Assembly: GCA_965240325.2 (NCBI GenBank)
Contig: OZ251227.1
Location: 1,550,001 to 1,614,000, forward strand
Origin: Rebecca billardiae RCC1528
Lineage: Eukaryota; Haptophyta
Length of the DNA stretch: 64,000 nucleotides
Reading direction: 5' to 3'
The notes beneath the pieces were generated by a model. The model did no database searches, was not told the DNA's origin, and saw nothing but the letters and a program-made list of their open reading frames with translations. Each line of letters opens with the position of its first letter. Positions within the stretch are counted from its first letter, which is position 1. The position numbers and the translations under genes are program-made. Below, one piece after another: positions 1 through 10,057 of the stretch.

Positions 1-1
1 G

Positions 2-877
2 GCGCGGCGCGCGCTGCGGCGGTGGACCTCGTTCGCGCGCGGAGGCGGCGGCGCGGACGGCGCGAGGCTGCCACCGCGGCTGCTGCTGCGTGTCGGCGCG
101 CGCGCGGACGCGGCTCGTCTGTCGAGGCGCGCGCCGCGCGCGCTCGCGCGCTGGCGCGCGCTCGCCACGCTCGCGCGCCGCGCACGCGCCGCCGGCCACG
201 TCGGCCGCGCCACGCGGCGGCGCGAGGCGGCGGGCGCATGGGCCGCGGCCGCGCGCGCGCGCGCCGCGAGCGCGGGCGCGCGCGCGCGGCTCTACGTGCG
301 GGCGGCGGCGTGCCTGGCGGTGCGCCTCGCGCGCGCGCCGCGCCGCGCGCTGCAGCGGTGGGGCCGCGCCGCCGTCGCGCGCCGAGGACGCCGCGCAGAC
401 GCGACGGCGGCACGCGCACTGTCCCGCGCGCACGCGGGCCGCGCGCGCGCCGCGCTGCGCGTGTGGCACCGGCGCGCGTCTGCGGCGCGCTCAGGGCGCT
501 CGCGCCGCACCGCCACGCTGCGCGCCGCCGCCGAGCGCGGCCGCGTGCTAGCCGGCCTCGCGCGCGCGTGGGCCACGTGGATCGGCCGCTCGGGCATGCG
601 CCTCGCCGCGCGCCGCGCGCGCGCGCGCTCGCCGCCGCCGCCCGCCGCCGCGCGCCCGAGCCGCGTCAGCCCCGGCAGGCGTCGGCAGGTGCAGCTCCGG
701 CCAGGGCGGCCGTTTGTCGGCGGCCGGCTGCAACGGCTCGACCTGAGCTCCATCGCCATCGCGACGGGCGACGACACGCGCCATGCGGCGGCGTCGCTGA
801 CGATGCCAGGACCGGCGGCCGCGCTGAGTCTGATGAGCCCCAGAGCGCCACTGGCGCCCGCGCGCCTGCTCGCCTGA
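2..877 (+). CDS. C-terminal part of an SFI1-like Arg/Ala/Trp-rich repeat protein (5' truncated)
   Basis: Frame 2 is open from the window edge to a stop at 875-877, so the 5' end lies outside. The first roughly 200 residues contain irregularly spaced modules with the pattern Ala-Leu-x-x-Trp-x-x-x-Ala, for example RALRRW, RALARW, RALQRW and AALRVWHRRA, separated by about 20-45 Arg/Ala-rich residues. This spacing resembles the centrin-binding repeats of SFI1-type centrosomal or basal-body proteins. The pattern is weak and could also come from the extreme Arg/Ala bias of CGC/GCG-rich DNA. After about residue 205 the composition changes (fewer Arg, more Ser/Thr/Leu). No catalytic motif is visible. 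The function is inferred from repeat spacing only, and other frames here are also open because of base composition. Confidence 0.35.
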   Translation, partial: ARRALRRWTSFARGGGGADGARLPPRLLLRVGARADAARLSRRAPRALARWRALATLARRARAAGHVGRATRRREAAGAWAAAARARAASAGARARLYVRAAACLAVRLARAPRRALQRWGRAAVARRGRRADATAARALSRAHAGRARAALRVWHRRASAARSGRSRRTATLRAAAERGRVLAGLARAWATWIGRSGMRLAARRARARSPPPPAAARPSRVSPGRRRQVQLRPGRPFVGGRLQRLDLSSIAIATGDDTRHAAASLTMPGPAAALSLMSPRAPLAPARLLA

Positions 878-1154
878 TCGGTGATCCGCGCAGAATGCAG
901 AGCCAGCTGAGCCAGATTCATCATCACGACATCCGCTGCGATAAATTATTCCGACGATTATTGATGACCCGTTGCAAGCGTGAGCGCCGGAAAAACGACA
1001 CTCAGAATCGCCGACGCTGCCGCGCTGCGGCGGACACATGGCTGCCCTGCGGCGTCGCGCGGGCGCGCGGCTCGACTAGTCGAAGCCGCCGCCGCAGACT
1101 TGCCCGGCGCGCGTGGCGGACAGCCGCGCGTGCGAAAGGCAGGCATCCAGTCAG

Positions 1155-4100
1155 TCAGCGCATCGCCTGAAGGTACTCGTCAGTCCACGGCTCGGGCATG
1201 AGCTCGAGGATTGTGTCGTACACGTCATCAGCGAGGCAGTAGACTGCATCCGCGGCCGCGCGTGCACTGGCGCTGCTCTTCTTGCCCTTGGGCTTCCCCT
1301 TGGACGCGGCTGGAGCGGATGCGAGTGGCATCTCGAAGCCCTCCATGCAGAAGATCATGTGCGAGGGCACGCTCACCGTGGTGCCCTTGTCCAGCGTGTA
1401 GCAGCGCGGCCGCCGGACAACATCGTAGTAGAAGTACGCGTCGACGACGCGGTCGCCCTTCTTGTGGCGTAGCTTCGTGACGCCGTCGGCGGCGAGCATG
1501 AGCGGGTCGTCGAAGTCCTCCTCGACGGTGCGCGCGCCGTCCACTGCGGGCTGGATTAGCCAGAAGTCGTCATCGCCTCCCTCGTCGATGGCCTGCATGG
1601 CGTACGTCAAGCCAGCCTTGACCGACGTGTCCACGAACTCGTCGGTCTCCTCCTGCAGCATCAAGTCCTGGTGCGCCTGCGCCGTGGCACGCGTGGCCTG
1701 CTCGGAGCGGCCCTTCGCCTGGATCGACTTCTTGAGGTCCGTCAAGTGCCACTTGTTGCGCTCGCCGTAGATAGGCGCGAGCAGGCACTTCTCGTGGGCG
1801 GTCGCATACTCAGCCCTGTCGATGGCGCGGCGGCACGGCGCGCATGCACATGAGAGCATTCGGTAGCGCATGAAGCCGGCACCGTCGCGCGGGTCGAAGA
1901 GGAAGTGGTACGTGCCGTGCCACCCGTCCGCGAGGGCGGCGGTCTTCATGCCCGGCGCCGGCCCGCCGATCGCGCTCAGGTTCAGCTCGATCTCGGCCTT
2001 CTCGTAGTACACGGCCGTGCGCTCCGAGGTGAGGCGCTCGTCCACGCGCTTGGCGTTCATGCGCGCGCCGCCGCGACTCATCATGCCGAGATGGTTGTTG
2101 ACAAAGCTCGCCACCTCTCGCCCCCACGCCGGGTTGCTGCGGTCGATGCGAGGCTCCTGCTTCAGCTGCTCATCGGCGACGCCCTGCTTGGTGTCGCCGC
2201 CATCTGCGTCGCCATCGGTGCGGCCGTGTGAGGTCGCGTAGAACGCGCTGTCGAGGATGACGTCGTGCGTGGTGGCGAGCTGGCCGTGCACGTACATGGA
2301 CGGGGTGCCCTTGTACTGGTGGGGGCAGCCGTCGCTCGAGCGCTGCACCTTCGGCCGCCGCTTGGACTCGACGTCCTCATCCGCGTACCCGCCCTCGTCC
2401 CCGCGCCCGCGCGTGCGCAGCGCGCGCAGCTCACCGCGCGTGAACATGTCTCCAATCATGTGGTGGAGATGCGCGGCGCTGACGTCACCCGATTGCTCGG
2501 GGTCGTCGCTGATGTGAAGCTGCGAGCGGCGGTACGAGCGGATCTCGCCATCGCTGCCCACCAGTGCGGCGCGGATGATGCTCGTCTCCATCGTCGCCGA
2601 GCGCGTGTCTCTGTTCTCCGCCTGCAGCTCGTCACACGGCTTGTCCGCGATCGCCTCCTGATAGTCGACGTTCACGTCGACCGTGTTGCCGCCCGTCCCC
2701 TGCAGCACCGCATCCTGGCGCGCGCGAATGTGCGCGTGCTGCTCGCGCTTGACATACTGGTGAAGGCGAAAGTCAGCGAGTTTTGCCTTGTACAGCTTGT
2801 CAAAGTCCTTCCGGCTGCCGTGCCGAGCTTGGAGGGTGAGGCGCTCGCGGCTCCGCATCTCCCCGTCGCCCTTCTGTGTGAGCACCGTCTCCTTGCCGTA
2901 CTCGCTCCAGCTGATCGTGATGTCCTCGCGCTCGAGGTCGGGGCAGCTCGGCAACGAGGGGCAATCGGTGCACTCGCCGAGCACGCACTCGAGCCGGGGC
3001 CGGTCGAAGCCCTCGGGCGGATCGCAGGTGAAGCTCGACACCGCCGCATCGAGGTTCTCGTGGTCGGGCAGCGGCACTGGCGTCGAGGGCACACCGGCGT
3101 CACCTTCACACGAGTCGCGCGACGCGGCGAGTGGGAAGCACGCGGCGTGAGGAGTGATTCGGGGCCCGGCATCACGAGCAATCTGACCGCGCGGCCGCAC
3201 GCGCCCGGGTGGGACCGTGCCGGCGCGCGCGCGCGCATGCCGGCATGCGGCCCAGCTCTCGCGCGCGCGCGCACGAGCATCGCACGCGATCTCAGCCCTT
3301 GGCGCGCGCGCGCCCACGCGCATGCACACGCGTGCGCGCGCGCTCGCCGCTCGGGCGTGCGCGCACCGCTCCTGCGCGCCCACACGGCCGCGTCGTGGCG
3401 CGCCTTGCGCAGCTCCGTGCACAGCTTCTTGCGCCGCTGGTGCAGCAGGCGCATCTCGACGTGAGTTTTGCAGCCGCAGAACTGGCGCTTCTTCTTCGTC
3501 AGCGGCTTGACGTTGCGCGGGCAGCACTCGCGGAAGCGGCGCTCCCTCATCACCAGCGGGTGCTCCTTCTCCCAGTCAATGTAGACCGGCGTGAGGCCCT
3601 CCTCGGCGTGGAAGATGCGCACGGGCTTCTTTGCCCCCGTCTCGTCCTTCACCAGGATCGCGTCGTTCGTCAGCGGCGACGCCTTGACGGTGGGATGCTG
3701 CAGGATGAATTTTGCCGCGAGCTCCTCCATCTCGGGCGCGATCGAGCTCGAGGGCCGCGCGCGCCTCGGCACCGGCAGCCACTGGCCGTCGTGCTCGATC
3801 GCGGCGAGCCTGCGCTTCTCGCCCTTGTCGAACCAGCGCCCGGCCACGCGCGCGCCCATTCCCAGAGCGGCGCTAATATCGCGCCTCGCCTTCTTGCTCG
3901 TGGCGGCGGCGCCGCTCAGGAGCGTGAAGGCCGACTCGGTTGCAGCGCGCTCGTCGTTGGTCATTGGGCCGGCGCGCTTCTTTCCCGCCGCCCGTGCGCC
4001 GACGGTGGTTGGCGCACCCGATGCCGCGCGAGTAGCAGCAGCAGGTGGCCCGCCGCTCGCTGCGCGCTGCCGCTGCCGCGCCGCGGGCGCGGCGCGGATC

Positions 4101-4537
4101 GCGTCGAGGTTGGCGCGCACGTTGGCAGCGATCGCCGCCTCGGCGCCCGCCTGCGCCGCCGTCCGGATACCAGCAGTGGCGGCCGCGGCGCGCACGTCTG
4201 GGTGCTGGACCACCTTGGCCAGCGTGGCGGCGCGCCGACGGGGCGAGGGTGGTAGCGCGTCCACCACCTTCCGCGTCGCGCGCTGCGCCGCGCGCGCGGG
4301 GTGCTCCCGGCCAGCCGCGCGGAACGCAGCGTTCGGCGAGCGCAGAGGTGAGGAGGAGGAAGCGCGCATCGCGAGAGCTTGCAGCTTGCCCGTGCGCTTC
4401 ACGTAGGCCGTGCGGTTGCGTGCGCGCTCCTTCTGCACCCGCGCACGCGACCGCGGCGTGAGCTGCTCCAGGTCCTGCCTGCGCCTCGCGGGCTGCGACG
4501 CCGGTGCCTCATCTCCTGACTCCTCGTCCACGTCCAT
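1155..4537 (-). CDS. Cys-rich protein of probable transposon-derived family, two exons
   Basis: The reconstructed exons are 4537-3386 and 3182-1155 (intron 3183-3385, GT-AG, phase 0), giving about 1058 residues. Exon 1 starts with a basic Ala/Arg-rich region and ends with a cluster CCPRNVK, then FCGCKTHVEMRLLHQRRKKLC, i.e. a C-x-C-x2-H arrangement. Exon 2 has a Cys cluster (CVLGECTDCPSLPSC) and near its middle LSCACAPCRRA followed about 12 residues later by another Cys. It ends in a Lys/Ser-rich stretch and an acidic tail. The pair C-x-C-x2-H plus C-x-C-x2-C is an arrangement I associate with repetitive, mobile-element-derived proteins of unknown name in algae, protists and some animals; I cannot name the family. 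No transposase DDE triad or nuclease motif was recognised. The start is the first ATG after the upstream stop at 4549. The donor (gtgtgg) is atypical for this window, so the splice site is less certain than others. Confidence 0.5.
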
Positions 4538-4548
4538 GAGATCAGCAC

Positions 4549-4950
4549 CTAATGCTGCACGGGCGCATCCGTGCGCGCGCTCGCCGCCGATGGCGCGGGC
4601 CGCTCCTCGCGTCGAGGGCGCTTGGCCGGAGGCGCATCGACGGGCATCGCCACGGTGCTGCCCGATGCAAGCGCTGAGGCGGCGCGCTTGCCGAAGGCAG
4701 CAGCGTTGGCTGATGCCTTCTGCCTTTGGCCACCTCTGCGCGACCGTGCGCTCACGCTGCCGGCGCGCGCGCGGCGTCGCTTGGTGGGCACCTGCCCTGC
4801 GTTTTGTCGTTCGTTCTCAGCGACGGTTGGGTCGATTGACATGCCGATTGGATTGGTGCATTGCGAATCCGCTTCGCAATGCACCATTCCGCTCGGATCG
4901 GCGCGGGCGTCAGCCATGCGGCAGCGCGAGTGACAAAACCGACATTTCAT
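4549..4950 (-). CDS. Small basic ORF upstream of the Cys-rich protein, possibly its 5' exon
   Basis: A 133-codon ORF lies on the same strand and ends 11 bases before the ATG of the Cys-rich gene. The first codons contain Cys/His (CRFCHSRC) and the rest is Arg/Ala/Pro-rich with KRRRAR and KRPRREE clusters that could be nuclear localisation signals. Part of the coding sequence is a perfect 14-bp inverted repeat (4854-4867 and 4873-4886). It may be a 5' exon of the downstream gene with an intron I did not resolve, a separate peptide, or chance. No homologue is recognised. Confidence 0.25.
   Translation of the reverse strand: MKCRFCHSRCRMADARADPSGMVHCEADSQCTNPIGMSIDPTVAENERQNAGQVPTKRRRARAGSVSARSRRGGQRQKASANAAAFGKRAASALASGSTVAMPVDAPPAKRPRREERPAPSAASARTDAPVQH
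4854..4886. repeat. Perfect hairpin, 14-bp arms and 5-base loop
   Basis: TGGTGCATTGCGAA at 4854-4867 is exactly complementary to TTCGCAATGCACCA at 4873-4886, with loop TCCGC. The flanks do not continue the pairing. The arms are only moderately GC-rich, unlike their surroundings, so the palindrome is not explained by base composition. Confidence 0.85.
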
Positions 4951-5054
4951 ACGCTATGTCGTTTTTTCATGCGCTCACGGTTACTCACCCGTGCAACGGG
5001 TCTGATGCGTATGGCGCGGATAGTCGTCGCGGGTAACGCTATGACCCGCAAATA

Positions 5055-5085
<31 letters not shown>
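5055..5085. repeat. (AT)n microsatellite
   Basis: An almost pure AT/TA dinucleotide run in otherwise GC-rich DNA, about 500 bp downstream of the (CT) side of the same intergenic region. Confidence 0.9.
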
Positions 5086-5521
5086 TAACTAGTCTGATCC
5101 GCGCCGCGCCGGCTTCAAGTGGCGGGCTTCCCTTCATGCAGACCCTTAGTTAGAGGGCGAGGCTGAGCCGCTGACTGAGGCTGAGGGAATTCAGGACAGA
5201 GCTGTCCGAGAGTCGACCGAGTCCGAGACGCCAGTGACTCCGTGACAGCCGTCAAAGACGTCAGACGACTCACGTTCACGACGACGACGACGTGACGACT
5301 TCACTAGCGCTATATATCCGAATTCAGTTACGAGCGACGAGCGGTGCCCCGGGCCACCGCCAGACTGACCGGACGGACCGCGGGCCACCTTCGGCACTTG
5401 CGGCACTGCCACCCGCAGCACTGCATGCCGCCGCCGGCCGGCCGCACCGCGAGCGAGTGCGACCTGTATTCTGGCTATGATTCAGGACGCAGTCAGTGAC
5501 TGCAATTTACTATAAGAACTT

Positions 5522-5523
<2 letters not shown>

Positions 5524-5583
<60 letters not shown>
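5524..5583. repeat. (CT)30 microsatellite
   Basis: An uninterrupted CT dinucleotide run of 60 bases, read directly. Confidence 0.97.
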
Positions 5584-5587
<4 letters not shown>

Positions 5588-6117
5588 TAATACTACATAG
5601 ATCCAGCCAGAGTGCCGGTGCGCCCAGGCTACGACTCACCGAGCGAATTGGCGGCTACACAGTGATGTCGCGCGCATTATGGGGGGCGGCGGCGCGCATT
5701 TAGTACGGTAGTGCACGGTACGACGGTTCACAGCCGTACTCGGATAAAATTATAATAGCTAGTAGTGAGCCCAGTTCGGGCCCGATTGTAGGCAGATCGC
5801 GTCACATCTAAGATACGCGCGTGACGTATTATATATTGACATACAGGCGGTTCCAATCGCGGCGGACCGCGGATCGTACTTCGTATCATGCGTTCCGGCG
5901 CGGGCGCGATGCCACCGGTCTGTTCGACCGACCTATAATTCGACGTTCGTTGACCTGTGAGTGTGACTGACCACGCGGTGCCCGGCCGTGCCGCGACGGC
6001 GGCGTACGCCTGTTCGCGCTGACTGAGTGGGCGAGGTGTGGGCGCCATGCCGCACGTGTGATGGTGGGCGCAGCATCCGAACACAACTGGGCTCGAAGAT
6101 CGAGCGCACGGATGGAA

Positions 6118-6654
6118 TCACGGATTCGAGCTCGGCTGCGTGGCGGCGCCCTTGCTGCCGTACTTCTTGTACAGCATGTACCCGACAGGGATGCCGACCA
6201 CGACCAGGATGATCACGATCAGGATGGCGACGAAGGCGCCCGTCGTGAGTGGCGCGGGCCAGTTGTCGCCAGTGATCATGCCTTCGACCTTGTAGTCGAG
6301 CACACAGCCGGCGATGAGGGCGATCTCCTCATTTGCTTCGTACGCGGTGCAGAACTCGTCCGGACCGCCGAGGGTGCACGTGCCCGAGACCTTCGAACCC
6401 TTGAGGTCGGTTGTGTGAATGGTGATATCGACCGAGAAAAAGCCAACCGTGTACGTCCATCCGAACGGGGCGTTGCTCGGGAGGTCGCCTTCGTACGCGG
6501 TAGTAGTAGCAGTCGCTGTGACCGCGTCGCCAATGCCGCACTCTTCCGTGTACGTTCCCGAGACCTGTTGCACGATCTCGATCGTGGTGCTCGTGTCCTC
6601 CTGCGCCAGGGCAGCACTGACGAGGAGAGCAAGCATGATGCACCGAGAGAGCAT
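6118..6654 (-). CDS. Small type I membrane protein with signal peptide (unknown function)
   Basis: A 178-residue single-exon protein. The ATG at 6654 is chosen because it starts a clear signal peptide (MLSRCIMLALLVSAALAQ), whereas the longer open frame upstream has no such feature. The ectodomain (about residues 20-135) is Thr/Gly-rich with Cys residues that could form disulfides (EECGIG, GTCTLGG, EFCTAY, AGCVLDY). A single membrane helix follows at about 142-164 (AFVAILIVIILVVVGIPVGY), then a short cytosolic tail with LYKKYGSK. The topology predicts a secreted N-terminus on the cell surface or an endomembrane. No family is recognised. Confidence 0.7.
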   Translation of the reverse strand: MLSRCIMLALLVSAALAQEDTSTTIEIVQQVSGTYTEECGIGDAVTATATTTAYEGDLPSNAPFGWTYTVGFFSVDITIHTTDLKGSKVSGTCTLGGPDEFCTAYEANEEIALIAGCVLDYKVEGMITGDNWPAPLTTGAFVAILIVIILVVVGIPVGYMLYKKYGSKGAATQPSSNP

Positions 6655-6840
6655 GTTGTTACGGGAGTCGCAGCTGGTCGCGCCTCGCGCGGTTGCAGGT
6701 CGATGAAGGCGGAGACGAGTTCCTTTCGCAGTCTCCGATGAGCACGAGGAAGCAATAATGCGAAAGTGGTAACCGACGCGACACGACGGCTTTTCGTCCG
6801 CACACGAACGAAACCGAATTGGGTATGATGTTGCTGTATT

Positions 6841-7436
6841 ACAGGTGGATACGGGTGATCTGGACAGTGGCCGACCCAACTCACGCGGAGGCCTCCCTGG
6901 GAGCATTGGGGTCGAAGGGGCGCCAGGGACGGACTTCAGGGGGTCCCTGGAGTTCCGCCACAGCGCGCTTTCTGCGCTGCGGGCCCGTCTCCGCGCGTGG
7001 CGGCCGCAATGGCACTGTCCAATTAGCCCCTGGCACTGGCTGAGGCATGGGAATCGAGCTCAGAGACGCGCGCGCGGAGGAAAAGCGTGTGCAGCGGCTC
7101 GGACGGTTGCTCTGGGACCTACCCACGCCAGCGCAACCGCGCCTTGCCTCGGAGTCCGCCCTTCCTGAGTCCGCGCACGCGCCTTGCGGCTTGAAACGCT
7201 GGCGTTCGCCCTTGTGCGCGGGACTCACGAAACAAGGCGAAGGCGGCGAGAAGCGCGACCTGGCGCGTGCGCAGACGACGTCTCACGACCAGGTGAGTTC
7301 AGCGAACATCGTGCGCCGTCGTGGCGACCCGCCAGTGGGCGCTCGTGCTCGTTCGCCCACGAGCCCTCGCCACGAGGCCCGCCGCCCGCTGAGTGTCCAG
7401 ATAGCCCCTGTGTCCAGTTAGCCCGTATCCACCTGT
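6841..7436. mobile_element. Non-autonomous DNA-transposon-like element with 26-bp TIRs
   Basis: The left end ACAGGTGGATACGGG...CTGGACA (6841-6866) pairs with the right end (7411-7436) at 23 of 26 positions, the mismatches being confined to a 4-base block. A motif TGTCCA(A/G)(T/A)TAGCCC recurs inside at 7016, 7394 and 7411, so the right end carries a tandem subterminal copy. No transposase ORF lies inside, so this would be a MITE-like, non-autonomous element. A target-site duplication was not clear. Confidence 0.6.
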
Positions 7437-8659
7437 ACTGACTTGGACGAAAAGCAGTGGATGACGGAACTGACCATCCCCCATGGGGATAAAATTGAAA
7501 AGTGCGCGCGCTCATTTTATGATATTATAGAGTCGTTACCTACCCGTCGGTGTGATCCGGGACCGAAATACCGAATCCCTCGGTCAATCTCGTCTCACGG
7601 TTCTGAGCAGTGGCGGGTACTTCGATGGTGGCCAGAGTGCGGCACGTCCGTGCCTCTGGACGGGCATTGCGCCGTGGTGAGGTCGCCAAATCGCGTGGCG
7701 TGGTCCTAGAGAAGGCTGCTACTATCCCTCACCAGCTTGCTAGCCATGCCGGTCGTTGATCACCCCGCCTTGGACACACGCGCCACGCGTATTATTCGCA
7801 CGGCGGCCGTGTCGGACTGGCGGTGGCACGACTACCGCGCAGCCAACATTGATCGTCAGGCTCACGCCTTGTGGGGTCAGACAGAACATTGACAGGTCTG
7901 CACCCTCGCCTGGCATGCCCCAGAGTTCAGCACGGCCGTCAGAAGGGCCTGATCCTGGCCGCTACTTGCCCATCCTTCCCATGCGCAGCCTCGCGTGCGC
8001 TGGTCACACGATGACGTGGACGTGGACGTGAGAGTGGTCGAAAAGTCGGAAGAGAAGCTGTCACTCACGCTCACGCGCTCGTACGACCGCGCCAACCTGC
8101 CTACGCCACGCCCAGTGACCCGGACGTGGCGCTGGGTCCTTGGATTGCGGTGGGACGGGCCAATGATCGCGGCGGCGACCCGCGGCCCGTGCGGGCCTTC
8201 CGGGCCCGGTCATCATGGCATCCCTTCAAAAGTCCCCAACTTCTGAACTTCATCATCTGGACCCCCCTGTAGTCCCGGGCAAATGCCGGCACGGCCATCA
8301 TCCATCAGCGGGCATCACCACCGCAGAGTCAGACAATATCAGCCACGGGGCTGCCTGATGTTAATCTCGGACAGAGTCGTAGTCATCCGACGACCGCCGC
8401 CGGGCCCGGGGCATCCAACTGTTAAATTATAGTAGTATGGGGGTATGACGATATGACCGCGTTCCGCGGTCCTTTTCCGTAGAACGAACGTAGTTCGGGG
8501 CCCGCGGTGGCGGTGCACCCTCCGTCGCAGTCGTCCCGTACACGTGTAACTAGACTCCATCCAGCGGCGCGCCGCCCAGCGCCGCGCCGCCGCCGGCGTG
8601 CGCCGAGTGTGGATGTCGGTCGTCGGCCGAGCTGCCCTCATCACAGACGGCCCTTACCT

Positions 8660-9180
8660 GACCCCCTGCGCGTGCGCGACGGCCGACAGGCGGATGCGAC
8701 TCGGCGTGATCGACGCACGAGCGCGACTCTTGCACGCCAGGCCACCGGCGGAGCTGACTGACAGCCAGGGAGCCGGACGGCGCGGGACCGCGCGGATTCG
8801 ACCGTTCGTTCGGGCCTGCCGCTGACCGTCGTCGCCGCGACGCCAGCAGCGCAGGAGTAGATGATCTGCAGGTCAGTAGGGTTCGACCTGCGCGCCTGCG
8901 CGACGGCCGACAGGCGGGCGCGAGGCGTGAGCGACGCATGAGCGCGACTCTACGTGCACACCAGGCACCACGCGGCCGAGCTGACTGACCGCGAGCCAGG
9001 GAGCACGGTGCGAGCAGCCATGCAGCACCGGTGCTTGCGCGCGCCGCGCGTGCACGGGGTGACACACCTCGGTCAGGCTCGGCACGCGTCGCAGAGGCAC
9101 GGCCAGCTCTGGGCACGCCAGGCGCCCAGGCCACGCGGAGCTGACAGCCACGGGGAGCCGACGGCGCGCGGGGCCGCGGC
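8660..9180. repeat. Diverged direct repeat, about three copies
   Basis: The text TGCGCGACGGCCGACAGGCGG... CGAGCGCGACTC... GAGCTGACTGAC...AGCCAGGGAGC at 8665-8775 recurs at 8890-9005, and a shorter version of the GAGCTGACAGCCA...GGAGCCGACGGCGCG end recurs at 9135-9172. The copies are about 225 bp apart and differ by many substitutions and small indels, so the duplication is old. Confidence 0.6.
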
Positions 9181-10057
9181 CAGTTCCGAGTTCGACTTGC
9201 GCCTGCTCTGAAGAAGAGTTCTGGGAGACCCTGGCGGAGAGGCATGGCAAGGGGGGCGTGTGGTGAAGTCGGAGACTCAGAGATCGATCAGTCCGGCATC
9301 ATGCGCCGCTGCCCCCGAGCTTGCGAGAGCCCGAACACAGGGCGGCGGCTGCGGCGGCGGCGGCGCGGCCGCGCGGCCGGCCGCGCAGGCATCGACAGGG
9401 CGCGGCAGGGGCGTGCGGAGTGACTAGTGAGCGGGCACGAACGCGATGTCGACGGCCGTCGGGACCCGCCGCAGACGCGCGCTCCAGGCGCCACTCGGCA
9501 CTCGCCACTCGCACCTGCCCATCGAGCGCCCCCTTGCGGACCAACCAAGAGTCGTCGCGGCTCGCTCGCCACCCCCAAAGAGCACACGTCGTCCTTGCGA
9601 CGGCGGCAGGTTTTGAGCTCGCCAGCTCGGTAAGTCAGTGACTATGGAATGGGCTGGCAACGAATAGCTGCGCGGGTATTTTCAATAAGGCTTGCGGGTT
9701 TTAGACTCTAGATACCAACCGCCGCGAAGCCAAGTTCATATTCATCAAGGCGGAGGCAAACTATCACACATGAACGAGAGTCTACCCACAAAATTTACCC
9801 AGCCTGGCACACTTGGGCGTGGGTTTCGTTATTCCTCTGTTCACTATTCAAGACGGCGGCCGCGTCCTTTTTCGACGCTAATGCACCTGTAAGGGAGTCT
9901 CAAAATCGAAACTCGGTCTCCTCCAGCCCTAAAAAATCGCCCCCCGTCCCTTTTTTCTTGATCAAAGATCTTTTTGAAACGTGGTTCGGGCCCGCTGGTG
10001 CGGGCTCCACGCTGCGCGCTCCGCCCTGCACCGCGGGCCATTATATCACTCATATGA

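Larger units (their letters stand above)
4951..6117. other. Intergenic stretch with microsatellites, no gene seen
   Basis: This holds an (AT)n tract near 5055-5085, a (CT)30 tract at 5524-5583, and unstructured sequence with lower GC than the genes. Short ORFs here have no recognisable domain and no splice-compatible neighbours. Confidence 0.7.
6655..10057. other. 3.4-kb intergenic region: TIR element, degenerate direct repeats, no supported gene
   Basis: It contains the 596-bp inverted-terminal-repeat element at 6841-7436 and a three-copy diverged direct repeat at about 8660-9180. The remainder is unremarkable. Open frames between 8500 and 9660 exist on both strands, but they are Arg/Pro/Ser-rich, lack domains, and are explained by the GC-rich repeat copies. 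Confidence 0.65.

Noticed and set aside
2265-3464. 399-codon plus-strand ORF
   Set aside because: Antisense to the Cys-rich gene with shadow composition (Leu/Arg/Ala/Val) and no motifs.
8550-9245. 231-codon ORF across the diverged direct repeats
   Set aside because: Explained by repeat copies; no domain, high Arg/Ser/Pro.
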